From Pythium myriotylum (Eukaryota > Oomycota > Peronosporomycetes > Pythiales > Pythiaceae): DNA of 64,000 nt. The stretch lies in the NCBI GenBank assembly GCA_023091665.1, contig JALJCQ010000012.1:2356001-2420000 (forward strand), in the 5' to 3' direction. This document shows positions 1 through 12,016 of the stretch, in pieces (within the stretch, counting starts at the first letter, position 1; every line of letters begins with the position of its first letter). A program made the translations under genes and the position numbers. The notes beneath the pieces were generated by a model. That model was not told the origin of the DNA. It did not search any database and worked only from the letters and a program-made list of their open reading frames with translations.

Positions 1-1
1 C

Positions 2-979
2 GCGACTGGTGTGCGGCTTGTCATCTCTCAGAAACTGATTCCTGACTTTTTACAAGACTACCTCCAGAAGAGGGGAATTCTGTGTATTGAACGGCTTGGC
101 AACACTCATATGCGTAAGAATGGCGCTCCAACCAACCCAGGATTCAAATAATCTGAGTTTCTCGTAATTTTCGCAGGAGCAATCGAATTTCTAACGGGTG
201 TGCACGCCATAGGCGACTGCCAAACACGTTGCATCAGCGGGTTGACAGATTTCTCGATCGGAAAACTATCCTGCGTCAAACTGGTACAAATCAATCATGA
301 GGATATGCTGCTGCTTCAAAACAACGACCTCGTATCATCGAACTCTCGGTGGCCGGTGACTACACTCGTGCTTTCTACACCAAACGAACAAGCCTTTGCA
401 GAGCTCGTCCACGTGATCTCGACATGCTTCAAGCGACTTGAGTCTTTGATGGAGACGCCTGAGATAGTGAGTGGTGCTGGGTCAACAGAAATTCACTTGG
501 CAGCATGGCTCCGACGTAACTCAGTAGAGCTTGTGCCGCTTTGTCCAAGCCCAAAGTACGATTCATCAACTCTTCGTCAACTGAGATCTGTAGTCGAGAA
601 TTTTGCAGAAGCCCTCGAGTCAATTGCTGCTGTTTTGGACCATGGCATCCACGGGTTGTCGAGCGAGGTGGTTCAAAGCTTAAGAGCAGCAAATCGTGAG
701 ACCCTAGACACGCTGCCCGAAACAGTCGACTATACTCTGCACGGATGGAACCCCGTTCTGGGCATACCCACTCCTGTTGCGACTCTCCACCAAAGGTACG
801 AACATGACTCAAGCAGTGACAGTGAGAACGACGACACTGTGATTGGCATGGAAAGATTTTACTCTCCTGTTTCAGCCTATGTCGTCGATTCATTTGTGAC
901 TAAACTTGGAGGTTTGACTGCCGCGACAGAATGCGTTACAGCACTGCTTCGAGTTGCTGGTGTAATCATTGTTCGTTGA
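2..979 (+). CDS. Group II chaperonin-like protein, BBS6/MKKS-like (5' partial)
   Basis: Exons are 2-113 (runs off the window) and 177-979, with a 63 nt GT-AG intron at 114-176. The visible part is the end of the apical domain and the C-terminal equatorial half of a CCT-type fold. It shows a QKLIPDFLQDYL segment, then IVSGAGSTEIHLAAWL, which matches the VPGGGatEieLA hinge of CCT subunits, and it ends in a helix like the last CCT helix. An acidic serine insert (HDSSSDSEND) and the loss of the usual DD near the end argue against a core CCT subunit and for the BBS6/BBS10/BBS12 class that assembles the BBSome in ciliated cells. Assignment to MKKS rather than another BBS chaperonin is a guess. The next gene is convergent, with stops about 50 bp apart. 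Confidence 0.6.
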
Positions 980-1029
980 CGGCTACTGAAGAAATAAATA
1001 CGCCAGAGTCTAGTCTATTCCTTGTTCCA

Positions 1030-1955
1030 TTAGTAAAACTCCTGATCTTGGTCATAGCCGGCAAGGTCCCCGCACGCTAGGTACGGCACAAGCTTCTGGT
1101 CGTGTTCCTCCCCCGCGGCGAGACCGTAGTTCGGGAGCAGATACGATGTCATCACAGGTGTGTATCCGGATGGTATCTTGAATCCTTGAGCGACAACAAA
1201 CGACTCGTTACTCGCGGCACGACTGCTTGTGGGCTTCGAGCACGAGACTTCTGAGAAGAATACACCAAGTTGATCAGCTAGCAGGTCGTACTGCTGGCAA
1301 CGGAAAATTTTAGCCACAAAGGTGCCCCCTTCCTCCAATACATGAGTCGTGATGTTGAGCGCAGCAGCGAGAAGCTCAGCTTGAACGAACTCATCGATAT
1401 CGTGGACGCCTGTAACGTCAGGCGCACCATCGCTGACAACGATCTGTGCTTTCTGTCCGTGGAAGTATGCGATAATCTGCTCGGCCGTCTTCTTGGACGT
1501 GATATCTCCTTGAATCAACACGACACCGGGAATCGGCGCCATTTCCTGGAGATCGACGGAGACCACGCGGACATCCTGGGCATCCTCGGGGGGCATATCT
1601 CGCTTGATGGTCGGTACAGTCGCCTGATCGTGGTAAAGCTTGCGACTGAGCACCTGGCTCCAGCTGCCTGGCGCAGCGCACAAGTCCACCGCGCGCTCGA
1701 CGTCTGATCACCATGGATGAGCGACAACTTAGCGAGACTCGTGACTCAAAGGGCTACGAAATGCAACGCACTCTTGAGGAACCCGTACTGCTCATCCAAC
1801 TGGAGCAGCTTGAACGCGGAACGCGCACGGAAGCCTACTTCCTTCGCCTTGCGGTAGTAGATATCCTGTGGCGAAATGAGACATGAGCTGCGGAGACCAC
1901 AGCGAACTCCAGTCGATTATGCACGTACGCGCTTCTCCTCAGGAGACTTGGTCAT
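1030..1955 (-). CDS. TRM7: tRNA 2'-O-ribose methyltransferase, TRM7/FTSJ1 family
   Basis: Exons are 1929-1955, 1772-1865 and 1030-1703 (minus strand), giving 264 aa. The N-terminus [20 protein letters not shown], the SAM-binding [17 protein letters not shown] and [11 protein letters not shown] are diagnostic of the FtsJ/RrmJ fold. All four residues of the K-D-K-E catalytic tetrad are present: Lys in SAFKLLQLD, Asp in VSDGAPD, Lys in FVAKIF and Glu in SNESFVV. The cytoplasmic TRM7 branch, which methylates anticodon-loop positions 32 and 34, fits best by length and by the [13 protein letters not shown] stretch. The 9-codon first exon joins in phase 0. The C-terminus ends soon after the domain, without the long extension of SPB1. 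Confidence 0.9.
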
Positions 1956-2145
1956 TTTCGTGAAGCCACAGGTGTGAGCTCTTCACTCCATCCACCGCTG
2001 ACTACACTAAAACAGTATAATGGAAAGTTATAAATGACAATGGGAACGTTCAATCACTGAAATATGCACACAACTCCACTGCTGTTTATCTCGTAAATCT
2101 GAAGCAGTGTCAACCGCGAGGCAGCGCTAATATGCCTCTCTCAGC

Positions 2146-3557
<1,412 letters not shown>

Positions 3558-3760
3558 CACAGACAAGGTCGGGAATGAGCACATGAGGCCAGGGATCGAA
3601 GGTATCATTCGGAGATACGTTAGAACCGCTCTATGATTTCTATCTTGGAGCTCCTCGCTCAACTTCAATCGCTCAAGCGCATCCTGGAGTTCACAAATCT
3701 TCATTCTGTTCGTGCGTATCTATAAGCCACCTCGCAGATGACTAGCTACTCATAATCGGA

Positions 3761-5472
3761 TCATTTTTTCTTCTTGAGCATATTCTTGTTGCGGAGCTCT
3801 TCGCGGTAGTCTTCGTACTCACCAATGCGTTTACTAAGTGGTACAGGCACTCGGTTAGAAATTCGTTCAAGCTGGTGTCCCCTGAAACAGCTTACCTTCG
3901 CTCCTCTTCGTTCTGGATCTCAGCGTAAGACGCTTCCATGTTATACGAGTCGGTCGAGTCAATTGAGTAACTCCGTTTACGACCTTTCCGGAACATTGCT
4001 GTGATCACGCCCGGGGCATACTCGTCGCCATCACTCACGACAAAGCTGTCGTCACTATCCTCGTCAAAGTAGGATTCCTGACGTGGCTTTTTTCGGGGCA
4101 AATCACGTTCTCGAGAACCCGGGCGTGGTCGGCCAGAAGCTACTGTACTGTGCTTCCGCTTCAGATCATTCAGCGCACTCTCAATCATCCGCTGGTGGCC
4201 AGCCTTCGGCACCATGGACTCGAGATCGCGCGGTTTGATTTGGTTGAGCAACTTGATCGAATCGAATCCGTTGTCGAAAAATGCTTGCGCATAGACCGAC
4301 ATGTCGACGTCAAGATTCTTCAGCCACTCGATAACATCGCGCTGTCCTTGGGAATAGTTCGCCGGCTTCTTCTTGGAGCCAGAAGGCCCTGGTGACTTGG
4401 AGTCTTGAGCGCTGCTAGGGCGCTTCTTTTGTTGTTTAGAGACGTCTGCCGACACCCCGCAAACTCGAGGAATCATCCGGTCGAGCAGCGCCTTTCGGGG
4501 GTCAACCGGCGGTGGAGGCTGAGCAGACCGTGCTGATGACGGCGATTTTGTATTTCCGGGGGATGGTAACCGCTTTCCTCCATTACTCTGTGATGACGAC
4601 GGGAGCCCGTTAGCACCTTTACCTTGCTGGGCCAACGCGAGTAATCTTTCTCGACGCCGCCGATGAGCCTCATCATGGTCGCTGGTCACGAACCCGGGCA
4701 TCTCTCGTTAGGGATAGAATAACGATTTTACGTAATACAAATACGTACCCGGCTCCTGGTGGGGCGCTCGCAGAGCGGGATTGGCCTGCCGAGGTAGGCG
4801 TCATTCGCCTCATGGGCGGGGGGGCCACCGCACGACCTGTCGAAGCTGATCGACCTGACGTCGGGAGCGCACGTCTCTGAGATGCAGTGGCTCTGGCGGC
4901 CAGGCTGCTACGAGACGGCGCCGCGGAGATTGTCGTCCCGCGTCGTTTCGTGATCGGTTTGTTGATCATCTGGACTGTGCGCGCCTCTCGCTTGGCCTTC
5001 TCGGCCGCGTACTTGTCCTGCAGATTCTTGCGAGCGTTCTCAAAGCGAGCCGAGTCAACCGCTGTTCGTCATTGGGCCATGATCCAACTCTGATTAAATG
5101 CGGTTTGGGGGGATTCAGTTCCAGAATATTCGTACCTGGGGGAGGGGAGGCAGTGCGCGTCGGCTCTGGCGCGGCACTGCCTTTGCTCTTGGCAGGCTTG
5201 TCACTGGCGACACCCACTTGGGCCTTCCACTTCTCCGTGAGGCTGGAGCTGTATCCGCGGACGACCTCGTCCTCGTACTTGGTGAGCTTCTTGACCCACT
5301 TGCCGATGCCGGTGTTCTTGAGCAGATCCACGTCCACGCGAACCGTCGTGAGCTTGCCCAGCACCTTCATGAGGTCGCCTTTGATCTGCGCGTCGTTCTG
5401 CCACGCCGGGCGCTCCACGAGGCGCTCGATCTGGCGCGCCATCGTCGCCACGTCGCCCGAGCCGACCGCCAT
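3761..5472 (-). CDS. Chromatin/elongation protein: TFIIS N-domain + SAM + SPT2 C-domain
   Basis: Exons are 5136-5472, 4749-5061, 3896-4681 and 3761-3833, giving 502 aa. Residues 1-85 resemble the TFIIS N-terminal (LW) domain, with LLKNTGIGKWVKKL and an SLTEKWK helix. Residues 113-216 are basic and Ser/Ala-rich. A SAM domain lies at about 331-392 (DVIEWLKNLDVDMSVYAQAF ... KAGHQRMIESAL). The C-terminus has ITAMFRKGRKRSY, NMEASYAEIQNEEERRSKR and a Lys tail, the pattern of the SPT2 histone-chaperone domain. The join of exons 2 and 3 is an inference: a 67 nt intron (4682-4748) with GTACGT donor and CAG acceptor keeps frame. If it is wrong, there are two genes, the second starting at the ATG at 4701. 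Nuclear, transcription-coupled histone handling is the likely role. Confidence 0.7.
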
Positions 5473-5816
5473 TATAGCTGCCCGATAGAAATTTGCAGCG
5501 AGAGGGAGGTGAGAGACAAAAGCAGTTGGCACACTGAACCACCCAAAAATCCACACGGCGATGGGTGATTGGGCGTTAAACGCTATTTATGTGCATATCC
5601 ATGGATATTTGGTTGCTCCATATTGGAGATGCTACTGTATGTCAAGCGCCTAATCACGCGACAAACTCGCCATCGCCTTGGCTGCAGGCCCTTCGAGAGA
5701 AACTGCCTGAAACATCTCGACCGCCTTCTCCGTTGCAGTCTCGACCGCCGGGTCAAGTCTGCAATTATCATTTCTCCTTAAGCAAAGACTCAACGTCACG
5801 CTCACCACTCAACAAC
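5473..5816. other. Intergenic region between TFIIS-SAM-SPT2 and XRP2
   Basis: This 344 bp stretch holds the promoter and 5' leader of the TFIIS-SAM-SPT2 gene and the 3' end of the XRP2 gene. I see no convincing gene or repeat in it. Confidence 0.5.
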
Positions 5817-7095
5817 TCACATTTTCGTCGAGTTGTTGTCTGCGTCATGAGGACCCTGCGTCGGGGTGACAGTCTCTGCCGACTCGACTACTGAGACTTT
5901 TCGATTTTCTGTTAGTAGGCTGGGTTTGGTTGGCACAGGCGGAGGGAGAATTGGTGCACTGTCGCTCATAGGTTGAGTTGGCACCAGGGGTGGAGTGGTC
6001 ATTGGATTTGCGGGCTCTTCCACTTGACTCGGAACTAACGTGGCGAGCAACTTCTCGGCTTCTTGCTGTAAATGAAGTGGGGAAACAGTTTGAGAATCAT
6101 CATCAGGCGATACAAAGAGAGAAATACGCATAAATACGGTTGGAATACCTGGGACGTTTCGAACGAGAACGACTGCATCGCCATGTCCGACCTACTGCTG
6201 ATCTCTTCATAGCGGACGTAGCCAGCGTCTTTCGGCACTGGATTCGCGCATGGACCCAACGCCGCTGCATTCGGCACATCGGCCGAGAGATCAATTTTCC
6301 ACTCAGGTTCGATGTCCGAAGGCTCTACGTGGCCAAGAATAGTGAGTGGCTATAGCAAGAGAGCCCAGAATCAGCACGCCATCGTACGCATGAGGGACCA
6401 GTTGTGACCGGACTTATCAGGATCATTGAAGTCGTACACTAGTGACCAATGGTTGTTGGATGGTTCGAGGCGGGCATCCGCGAAGTGCTGCATGGAAGTT
6501 TTCTTCTGCTCATGGTCTCTCCCAATTATGTGTCCCACGCCTGGCTTACCTGCTGAAGACCATTGTAGGCGCCGTTGAATGGTGCAAACTTCATGCCTGC
6601 GGACGTCTCGATGATCGGATCCGTGAGAGAGTACAACGAGAAGGAGCAATCAGAGCAGTCCCGCGTGCGCAGCTGCTTGCTGTTTACCATTTCAGTATTG
6701 GAAGATCGCTATAAACCAAAATGGGGAACTCACCAAGCCACGGTGAAGACGCAGTTGGTACAATTCCGCACGAAGACGGACTCAGAGCTTGGGCCGATGA
6801 ACACGCGGCAGTCAGTGAGGTTGTCCACTTGCACTTGGTCGCACTGGTCGAGCAGGAGCACTTCGCATCCGACGAGATCAGAAAGGTCAAAAGGCTGGCC
6901 GCAGATCTTGCCGGGTAGTTTGACCAGCTTCTCGTTCTGCTTGTTGCGAAACGTGTAGTTGGTCTCGAACTCGTACCGGCGCCACGCCGCGCGGTCCTCG
7001 AACTTGGTGCCGTCGCTCGCAACAAACTAGAAACCACATAGAATGTCAGCCGCACTTGGCTCCATGTCAGCACGGGGCGCGGTCCAGACGGGCAT
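5817..7095 (-). CDS. XRP2/RP2-like protein (TBCC domain, ARL3 GAP family)
   Basis: Proposed exons are 7090-7095, 6734-7026, 6550-6679, 6388-6487, 6149-6324 and 5817-6065, giving 317 aa. The beta-helical TBCC/C-CAP domain (about residues 15-145) shows KLPGKICGQPF, CEVLLLDQCDQVQVDNLTDC, CRVFIGPSSESVFVRNC and CKQLRTRDCSDC; the last contains the Arg that in human RP2 acts as the ARL3 GAP arginine. SLTDPIIETSAGMKFAPFNG and SNNHWSLVYDFND follow human RP2 closely. RP2 releases lipidated cargo at the ciliary base, so this fits a flagellated zoospore. The tail after residue 195 is Pro/Thr-rich. The two-codon first exon (MP) is the weakest part of the model, and the myristoylated MGC start of human RP2 is absent. 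Confidence 0.85.
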
Positions 7096-7229
7096 GGGGC
7101 TCTCGACGCGAGTGTAGTAGAACAGCAAGTGTCTCTTCAAGATCAGGAAATCCGAAACCACAAGGCCGCCGCCCACCGGTTCCGAACCGGTTTTACGCGC
7201 CCACCTCCCACCTCCTCGATGAGAAGACG

Positions 7230-9056
7230 ATGACGCACGACTTGGCGCTGCAGATCCTGGCGCTCGCGCTGCTGGTGCTGCTCTCGGCGCCGTGGGAGAG
7301 CCTCGCAGATGTCGTAGATGCACCCTCTGAACCCTCCTCGCCCGTGTCGTGCAGCGCCAACGACGCTACGTGCCCCGCGGTGTCGCCGATCGCCTCGAGC
7401 GATGTCCACGGTCTCCACGTGCTCTTTGTGTCAATTGCGATCAAGGGCCACGCCCAGCCGCTGCTGCGCATTGCGCAGGCCATGAAGGCGAGCGGGTACA
7501 CTGTCTCTTTCGCTACGCACGAGTCCGGCCGCGAATGGGTGGCGAGCCAGGGCGTTCCCTTTGTCTCGGCCGGCGCGTTCCCCATCTCAGCAGACGATCT
7601 GCGCACCAAGCTGAAGACCATGACCTGGGACTCTTCCAACTTCCGCGGTATCCTCACGATGTTCAACGATATCTATGTCGCCGCTGCGCGCCCCATGTTC
7701 GACGAGCTCCTGCCACAACTGAGCGCCAAGCCACCAGCACTGATCGTGATGGACATTGCATCCATCGGCGCTCAAGATCTCGCGCACAAGCTGCGTGTTC
7801 CACACATCATCAACTCGCCGTCTATTATGTTCGACTTGGGCGGTGTGCCAAGCTATGTGCCCGCATGGGGCACGGGTTTCAGCGCCGATATGTCGCTCTG
7901 GAATCGTTGCATGAACATCCTGTTCCCGAGACTCCTCTCGGTCGCACTCACACCTCCATTCATGCAACTCAACAAGATACGGTGGGAGCTTGATCTCAAG
8001 CCGTATCGCTCGCAGCACGACATCTTCAAGGGGGCGCAGGTGATGCTCAACACGGCGTTTGGGCTGGAGCACCCTCAGCCACTCTCGCCGCTCATCCAGC
8101 CCATCGGTCCCATTCTCCCCATGAGCTACAATCGTTCGGATCCGTCAGTTGGTGGCCTTCTTCACTCGTGGTTTGGCAAGCATCCGGGGAAGGAAGAACA
8201 TGCAGTCGTATACCTTAACTTGGGCACAATGTCTTACATTGACGCGTGGCAGAGCGAGGCTCTCGTCGACGGACTTACGATGCGTGCAGAGGAGACTCAA
8301 ATCAAGGTGCTGTGGGTGCTACCATCCGACCAGCGCAACGTTCTGCCAGCCAACTTGCCACCAAACTTTAAGGTGAAGTCACCCAATGCCGTATCTTCAC
8401 TGGATGTCCTCGCGCATAGCGCTGTTCGGCTAGTAATATCGCACTGCGGCATGGTCTCGGCTCAAGAAGCACTGGTCCACGCTAAGCCGCTGCTATGTAT
8501 TCCATTTCACGTTGATCAGCCAGACGTCGCCGCTCGCGTAGTAGACGCAGGTGCCGGGCTTCAGATCAACAAGAACATGGTTACTGCTGCTCAAGTGCAT
8601 GATGCGGTTGTTGCGTTGCTGACCAACTCGACGTACACAAGAAATGCTCGTCGCGTGGGTCGACTGCTCGAGCGTGCTGGTGGGACAAAGAAAGCCGTCG
8701 ACATTATCGACTCGACGTTACGGCTCGGCAAGGGCTATCTGGAGACCGTTGATCTCGTCTTGCCTTGGCACAAATCCGCAATGCTTGACGTATGTACTGT
8801 GTACGCTGCAATGTTCTGCTTGCTTGCGATAGCAATTCGCATCATCTGGCTAGTTTTGTACTATATTATGTGCGAGATAGTCGGATTGGTCGGGGGCTTG
8901 ATCTTCGGGACGCCGGAGACCACCGCCGGAGGAACAGACGCTGCAGTTTCCACTGCATCAAATGATACAGATACAACCACTAGCGAAGTGGACCCTGCTA
9001 CGACCACTGATAGTTCAATGCAGACATCGATAGACGCGTCGGCGAAGTCCACATAA
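7230..9056 (+). CDS. Membrane UDP-glycosyltransferase (GT1 family)
   Basis: Single exon, 608 aa. A signal peptide covers residues 1-26 (hydrophobic ALQILALALLVLLSAPW). The GT-B fold follows with HVLFVSIAIKGHAQPLLRIA near the N-terminus and the UDP-binding signature near the C-terminus (VRLVISHCGMVSAQEALVHA ... PFHVDQPDVAARV). The signature has HCGMVSAQEA where UGTs usually have HGG/HCGxNSxxEx. A transmembrane helix (MFCLLAIAIRIIWLVLYYIM) near residue 540 precedes a Thr/Ser-rich tail, so the topology is like animal ER UGTs: catalytic domain luminal or extracellular. The acceptor (sterol or other lipophile) cannot be read from the sequence. The ATG at 7230 was chosen because it directly starts the signal peptide. 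It is divergent from XRP2 with about 135 bp between starts. Confidence 0.85.
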   Translation: MTHDLALQILALALLVLLSAPWESLADVVDAPSEPSSPVSCSANDATCPAVSPIASSDVHGLHVLFVSIAIKGHAQPLLRIAQAMKASGYTVSFATHESGREWVASQGVPFVSAGAFPISADDLRTKLKTMTWDSSNFRGILTMFNDIYVAAARPMFDELLPQLSAKPPALIVMDIASIGAQDLAHKLRVPHIINSPSIMFDLGGVPSYVPAWGTGFSADMSLWNRCMNILFPRLLSVALTPPFMQLNKIRWELDLKPYRSQHDIFKGAQVMLNTAFGLEHPQPLSPLIQPIGPILPMSYNRSDPSVGGLLHSWFGKHPGKEEHAVVYLNLGTMSYIDAWQSEALVDGLTMRAEETQIKVLWVLPSDQRNVLPANLPPNFKVKSPNAVSSLDVLAHSAVRLVISHCGMVSAQEALVHAKPLLCIPFHVDQPDVAARVVDAGAGLQINKNMVTAAQVHDAVVALLTNSTYTRNARRVGRLLERAGGTKKAVDIIDSTLRLGKGYLETVDLVLPWHKSAMLDVCTVYAAMFCLLAIAIRIIWLVLYYIMCEIVGLVGGLIFGTPETTAGGTDAAVSTASNDTDTTTSEVDPATTTDSSMQTSIDASAKST

Positions 9057-9090
9057 ATATCATGCGTCAATAAATCAAGCAAACACAACG

Positions 9091-11097
9091 CTAGCGCGCA
9101 TACTGAGTCCGACGAAACTCCACCAATTCCTCTTGAAACTTGCGTTCCCTCTCTTCTTTCTTGCGTCTCTGCTCCGCCTGTTGCGCAATTTGCCGCTCGC
9201 GCTCAGCTCGGGCCACATCTGTAAGGATAGGTTGATCTTCCCAAGAGTTGCTGACCTTTGCAGTATTGACCCGCGCCGACCGTGGTGTGACGGCAATGGT
9301 GCTAGTATACTCATTGTAGGTGTACACGTCTTCCAAATCATCGACGTCACCCAACGATGGAGTCAAGATGGATGACGCAACACGGCCAAACGTTGGACCG
9401 GACTTTCTCCTCACCCTTGGTCCTGTCAACGGCAACAATTCGGGTCCACCGATGTCGTCTTCGTCGAAGAAACTGTGTCCATCCCCCATGGTTGATGACT
9501 TGGTTGCGCTGTGAGAAGTACTTGTTGGTTGGAACTTGATAGATGCCGCAGGAACCGAAGATGGTACTGATGAAGGCGCTGATGCTAACGATCGCCTCAG
9601 ACGTGGTGTCACTTCAAGCGACGGATCTCCGCAAACTTCTGGCGCCGGAGCAGTTTTTCCTCGGGTCGTATCATCTTTATTAGCGTCATGTTCGCTTGGG
9701 AGTGCGACGAGCATCGATCTTGAAGGCAGTTGATACGACGAAGAGGAAGACAGATAACTTCCTGTGCCTCCAACAAACGGGTGTGTGAGCAGCTCATCCG
9801 CACTGGGCCGTTTGGCAGGATCGATATCTAAACACAGTCTGATGAAGGACCTTGCCTCGCTAGAGAGGCCATCCGGAAGAGTTGGAAGCTGCTCCATGTT
9901 CGCGATATAGTAGAGAAGGGAAATTTGAGTGTCGAAGTGTTTATCACCCCAGAGAGGATGTCCTGTGAGCAGTCTTAACACACTGCACCCCACGCTCCAA
10001 ATGTCCGATTTGAAACTGCGTGGGCCACTCTGCTTGATCACCTCTGGGGCCATATAGTTTGGCGTTCCACGCATCGACTCGTTGTTGATGAGCGTTGTAG
10101 TACTGATTAGACGCGACGAGCCAAAGTCGGCAAGCTTGACGACACCAAATTGGTCCACAAGGAGATTCGAGGGTTTGATATCATGATGAATGATACGCTT
10201 CGAGTGCAAGTACGCCACCCCAAGGAGAATATGCCTTGTAAAACGCCGAACGACTCGCTCGCTGCCTCCAAAGCGCTTGCGATTCTGCTCCAGATTGCCT
10301 CCGGGAACCCACTCCTTCACATATTTAGCAGCTATGTCAGTTTGCGATCAAAATTGAACCATTCAGCAGTATTCATACCGTAAAGATATGTAATTTGCGG
10401 GCACTGTAGTCCACGTGACTTCCCAAATACTTGACAATATTGTCATGGCGAAGGGACCGCAACAGCTCGACTTCTCGACTGGCATCTCTCACGTCATCCT
10501 CGCTGTCGTCATCCAACACGACCTCCTTCACAGCCATGAGAGCGCCACTTCGTTCGTCACGCGCTAGATATACCTATCACAGCATTCTTCAAATCAGACA
10601 TTGTGGATGTTGTTTCCCGTTTTCAGGTGACCCCGTACCGTCCCGTAGCTGCCAGAACCAAGCGGTTCCCCACGTTTCCAGTCGATCGTATCTTCTTCAA
10701 ACGCTTCGCTATCGTACGTATCGCCATCGGCATCGCTAAGCCTTGCATCATCCTGTAGCGGAGACATCTTGTTGTTATTCTCGCCTGCCGCTAGTGATGC
10801 AGAGGAGCTGTTGGAGTCTTCGCGGCCTTCGTGAAGAACCTGAAGAGTATCGGCCGGAATGGCAGTCCCAGAAGAGGGCGTGATCTCAGCTCCGGAGAGA
10901 GATTTTGCGCGTGCCTTGGTAGAGACTGCAGCGTAGTCTTGCAGGTCGAACTGCAGCGTGACTGTGTTGTTGCCGTTGCTACGAGCACTATCGGCCGCTG
11001 GGGCGAGGTCGGCCGCCGCGCTGTTCAGGCGGATCGACGAGACCCGCGAGTCGGAGTGGTGCGCGTGATGCAGAGATTTCGCTGCGCCGTTGCCCAT
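9091..11097 (-). CDS. Serine/threonine protein kinase, STE11/MAPKKK-like
   Basis: Exons are 10639-11097, 10379-10573 and 9091-10314, giving 625 aa. The N-terminal 140 residues are Ser/Asp-rich; the start MGNGAAKS has Gly2 and could be N-myristoylated, though residue 6 is Ala. The kinase domain (about 143-440) has GEPLGSGSYGTVYLARD, the VAIK-like Lys in LMAVKEVV, the catalytic loop IIHHDIKPSNLL, DFGSS, GTPNYMAPEV in the activation segment and KRPSADELLTHPFV. The pattern is MEKK/STE11-like. The HRD arginine is His, making it a non-RD kinase. The C-terminus is a Ser/Pro linker and a charged coiled coil (EEERERKFQEELVEFRR type). Substrate and pathway are unknown. Confidence 0.9.
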
Positions 11098-11215
11098 GGC
11101 GGAGTGGCCAGCGAACTGCCCGATCAAGCGAGCAAGACGAGCACCATTTACTTCGTCTCGGCGTCCTCTCCATGCGAGGGCTCAATTGCGTCTGCGACGT
11201 GTGGGAGGCTCTTAT

Positions 11216-11254
11216 CCCCTCGCACCGGTGTTGTACCGGTGTCTTCCCGAGGGG
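11216..11254. repeat. Bipartite inverted repeat
   Basis: CACCGGT and ACCGGTG (11223-11229 and 11235-11241) form a 7 bp stem with a 5 nt loop. They are flanked by CCCCTCG (11216-11222) and CGAGGGG (11248-11254), which extend the stem after a 6 nt bulge. It lies about 120 bp upstream of the kinase start. It could be a protein-binding dyad or a leader hairpin. Confidence 0.6.
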
Positions 11255-11600
11255 TGATGTTTTGGTGGATGATGTGTGGCCACTTTCTTGACATTCCACG
11301 ATGGGCGACGGCGCAAGAGTGGGCCTTCGGCGATGAGAAACACGAGTGGACGGGAGCGCCTCGCGCTCCGCAAAGCTAACGCCACCGACCGGCAAGAGAT
11401 TCGGAGGACGGGAAGGTCTCTCGCGAGATCGATCGAGCTGCGTTACTAGTACCCCCGAGGCTGTCGACGGGACGGGGCTGCTGATCTCGAAGGTCTCGGA
11501 TGAGTCCAAGTGTTGAACAGGATTGCGGTGCCCTCATGATTAGCCGAGTCGGACGAAGAGGAGGTGACGAGTCCTGCATCAGCCAAGCGCTGGATCCAGA

Positions 11601-11623
11601 CCCCCCCCCCCCCCCCCCCCCCC
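11601..11623. repeat. Poly-C tract, 23 nt
   Basis: An uninterrupted run of 23 C in the intergenic region upstream of the WRKY19-like gene. Length is probably variable and error-prone in sequencing. Confidence 0.9.
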
Positions 11624-12016
11624 GACCGGCGGCACACACGAAGCACATCAAATGACTGGCTGCTGAATGCGAATTGAGGTGACCTCCAACTGCTTAAATG
11701 CATACCCTTTTGTAAACGAAGGTGAAGTAGGCACATGATGAGGTGATAATGACAGCGAAACATCATACTCCTTCTCAAAACGATTCTGAGAGATTCAATC
11801 GTCTTGAGCAGGACTGGCTGGTTTGAGTGGTCTGGGACGCGAGGAGAGCAGCTGGGTCTCCCAAGTCGGGCGCCTTGACCGAAGCCATCGCGCGCTGGTG
11901 TGCCGCACCGTTCGCATTCAGCGTTTCGCATTCACCTGTGCGTTTGTCCACCGCGACGTGGGACGGTCGATCGGCGGCACCACCGCTTTCTGATTTGGCG
12001 CACGCGGGCTCACGCG

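Larger units (their letters stand above)
11098..12016. other. Shared 5' region of the kinase and zinc-protein genes
   Basis: This 919 bp divergent intergenic region holds a hairpin (11216-11254) and a 23-base C tract (11601-11623). Reading frames in it are short and show no family motif, so I call no gene. Confidence 0.5.

Noticed and set aside
429..893. Minus-strand open frame inside the chaperonin gene
   Set aside because: It lies entirely antisense to a coding exon with clear chaperonin homology and has no motif of its own.
4673..4748. Separate TFIIS-like gene ending at 4673 and separate SPT2 gene starting at the ATG at 4701
   Set aside because: Only about 50 bp would separate them with no room for a promoter, while a typical 67-nt intron joins them in frame. 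Kept as an alternative.
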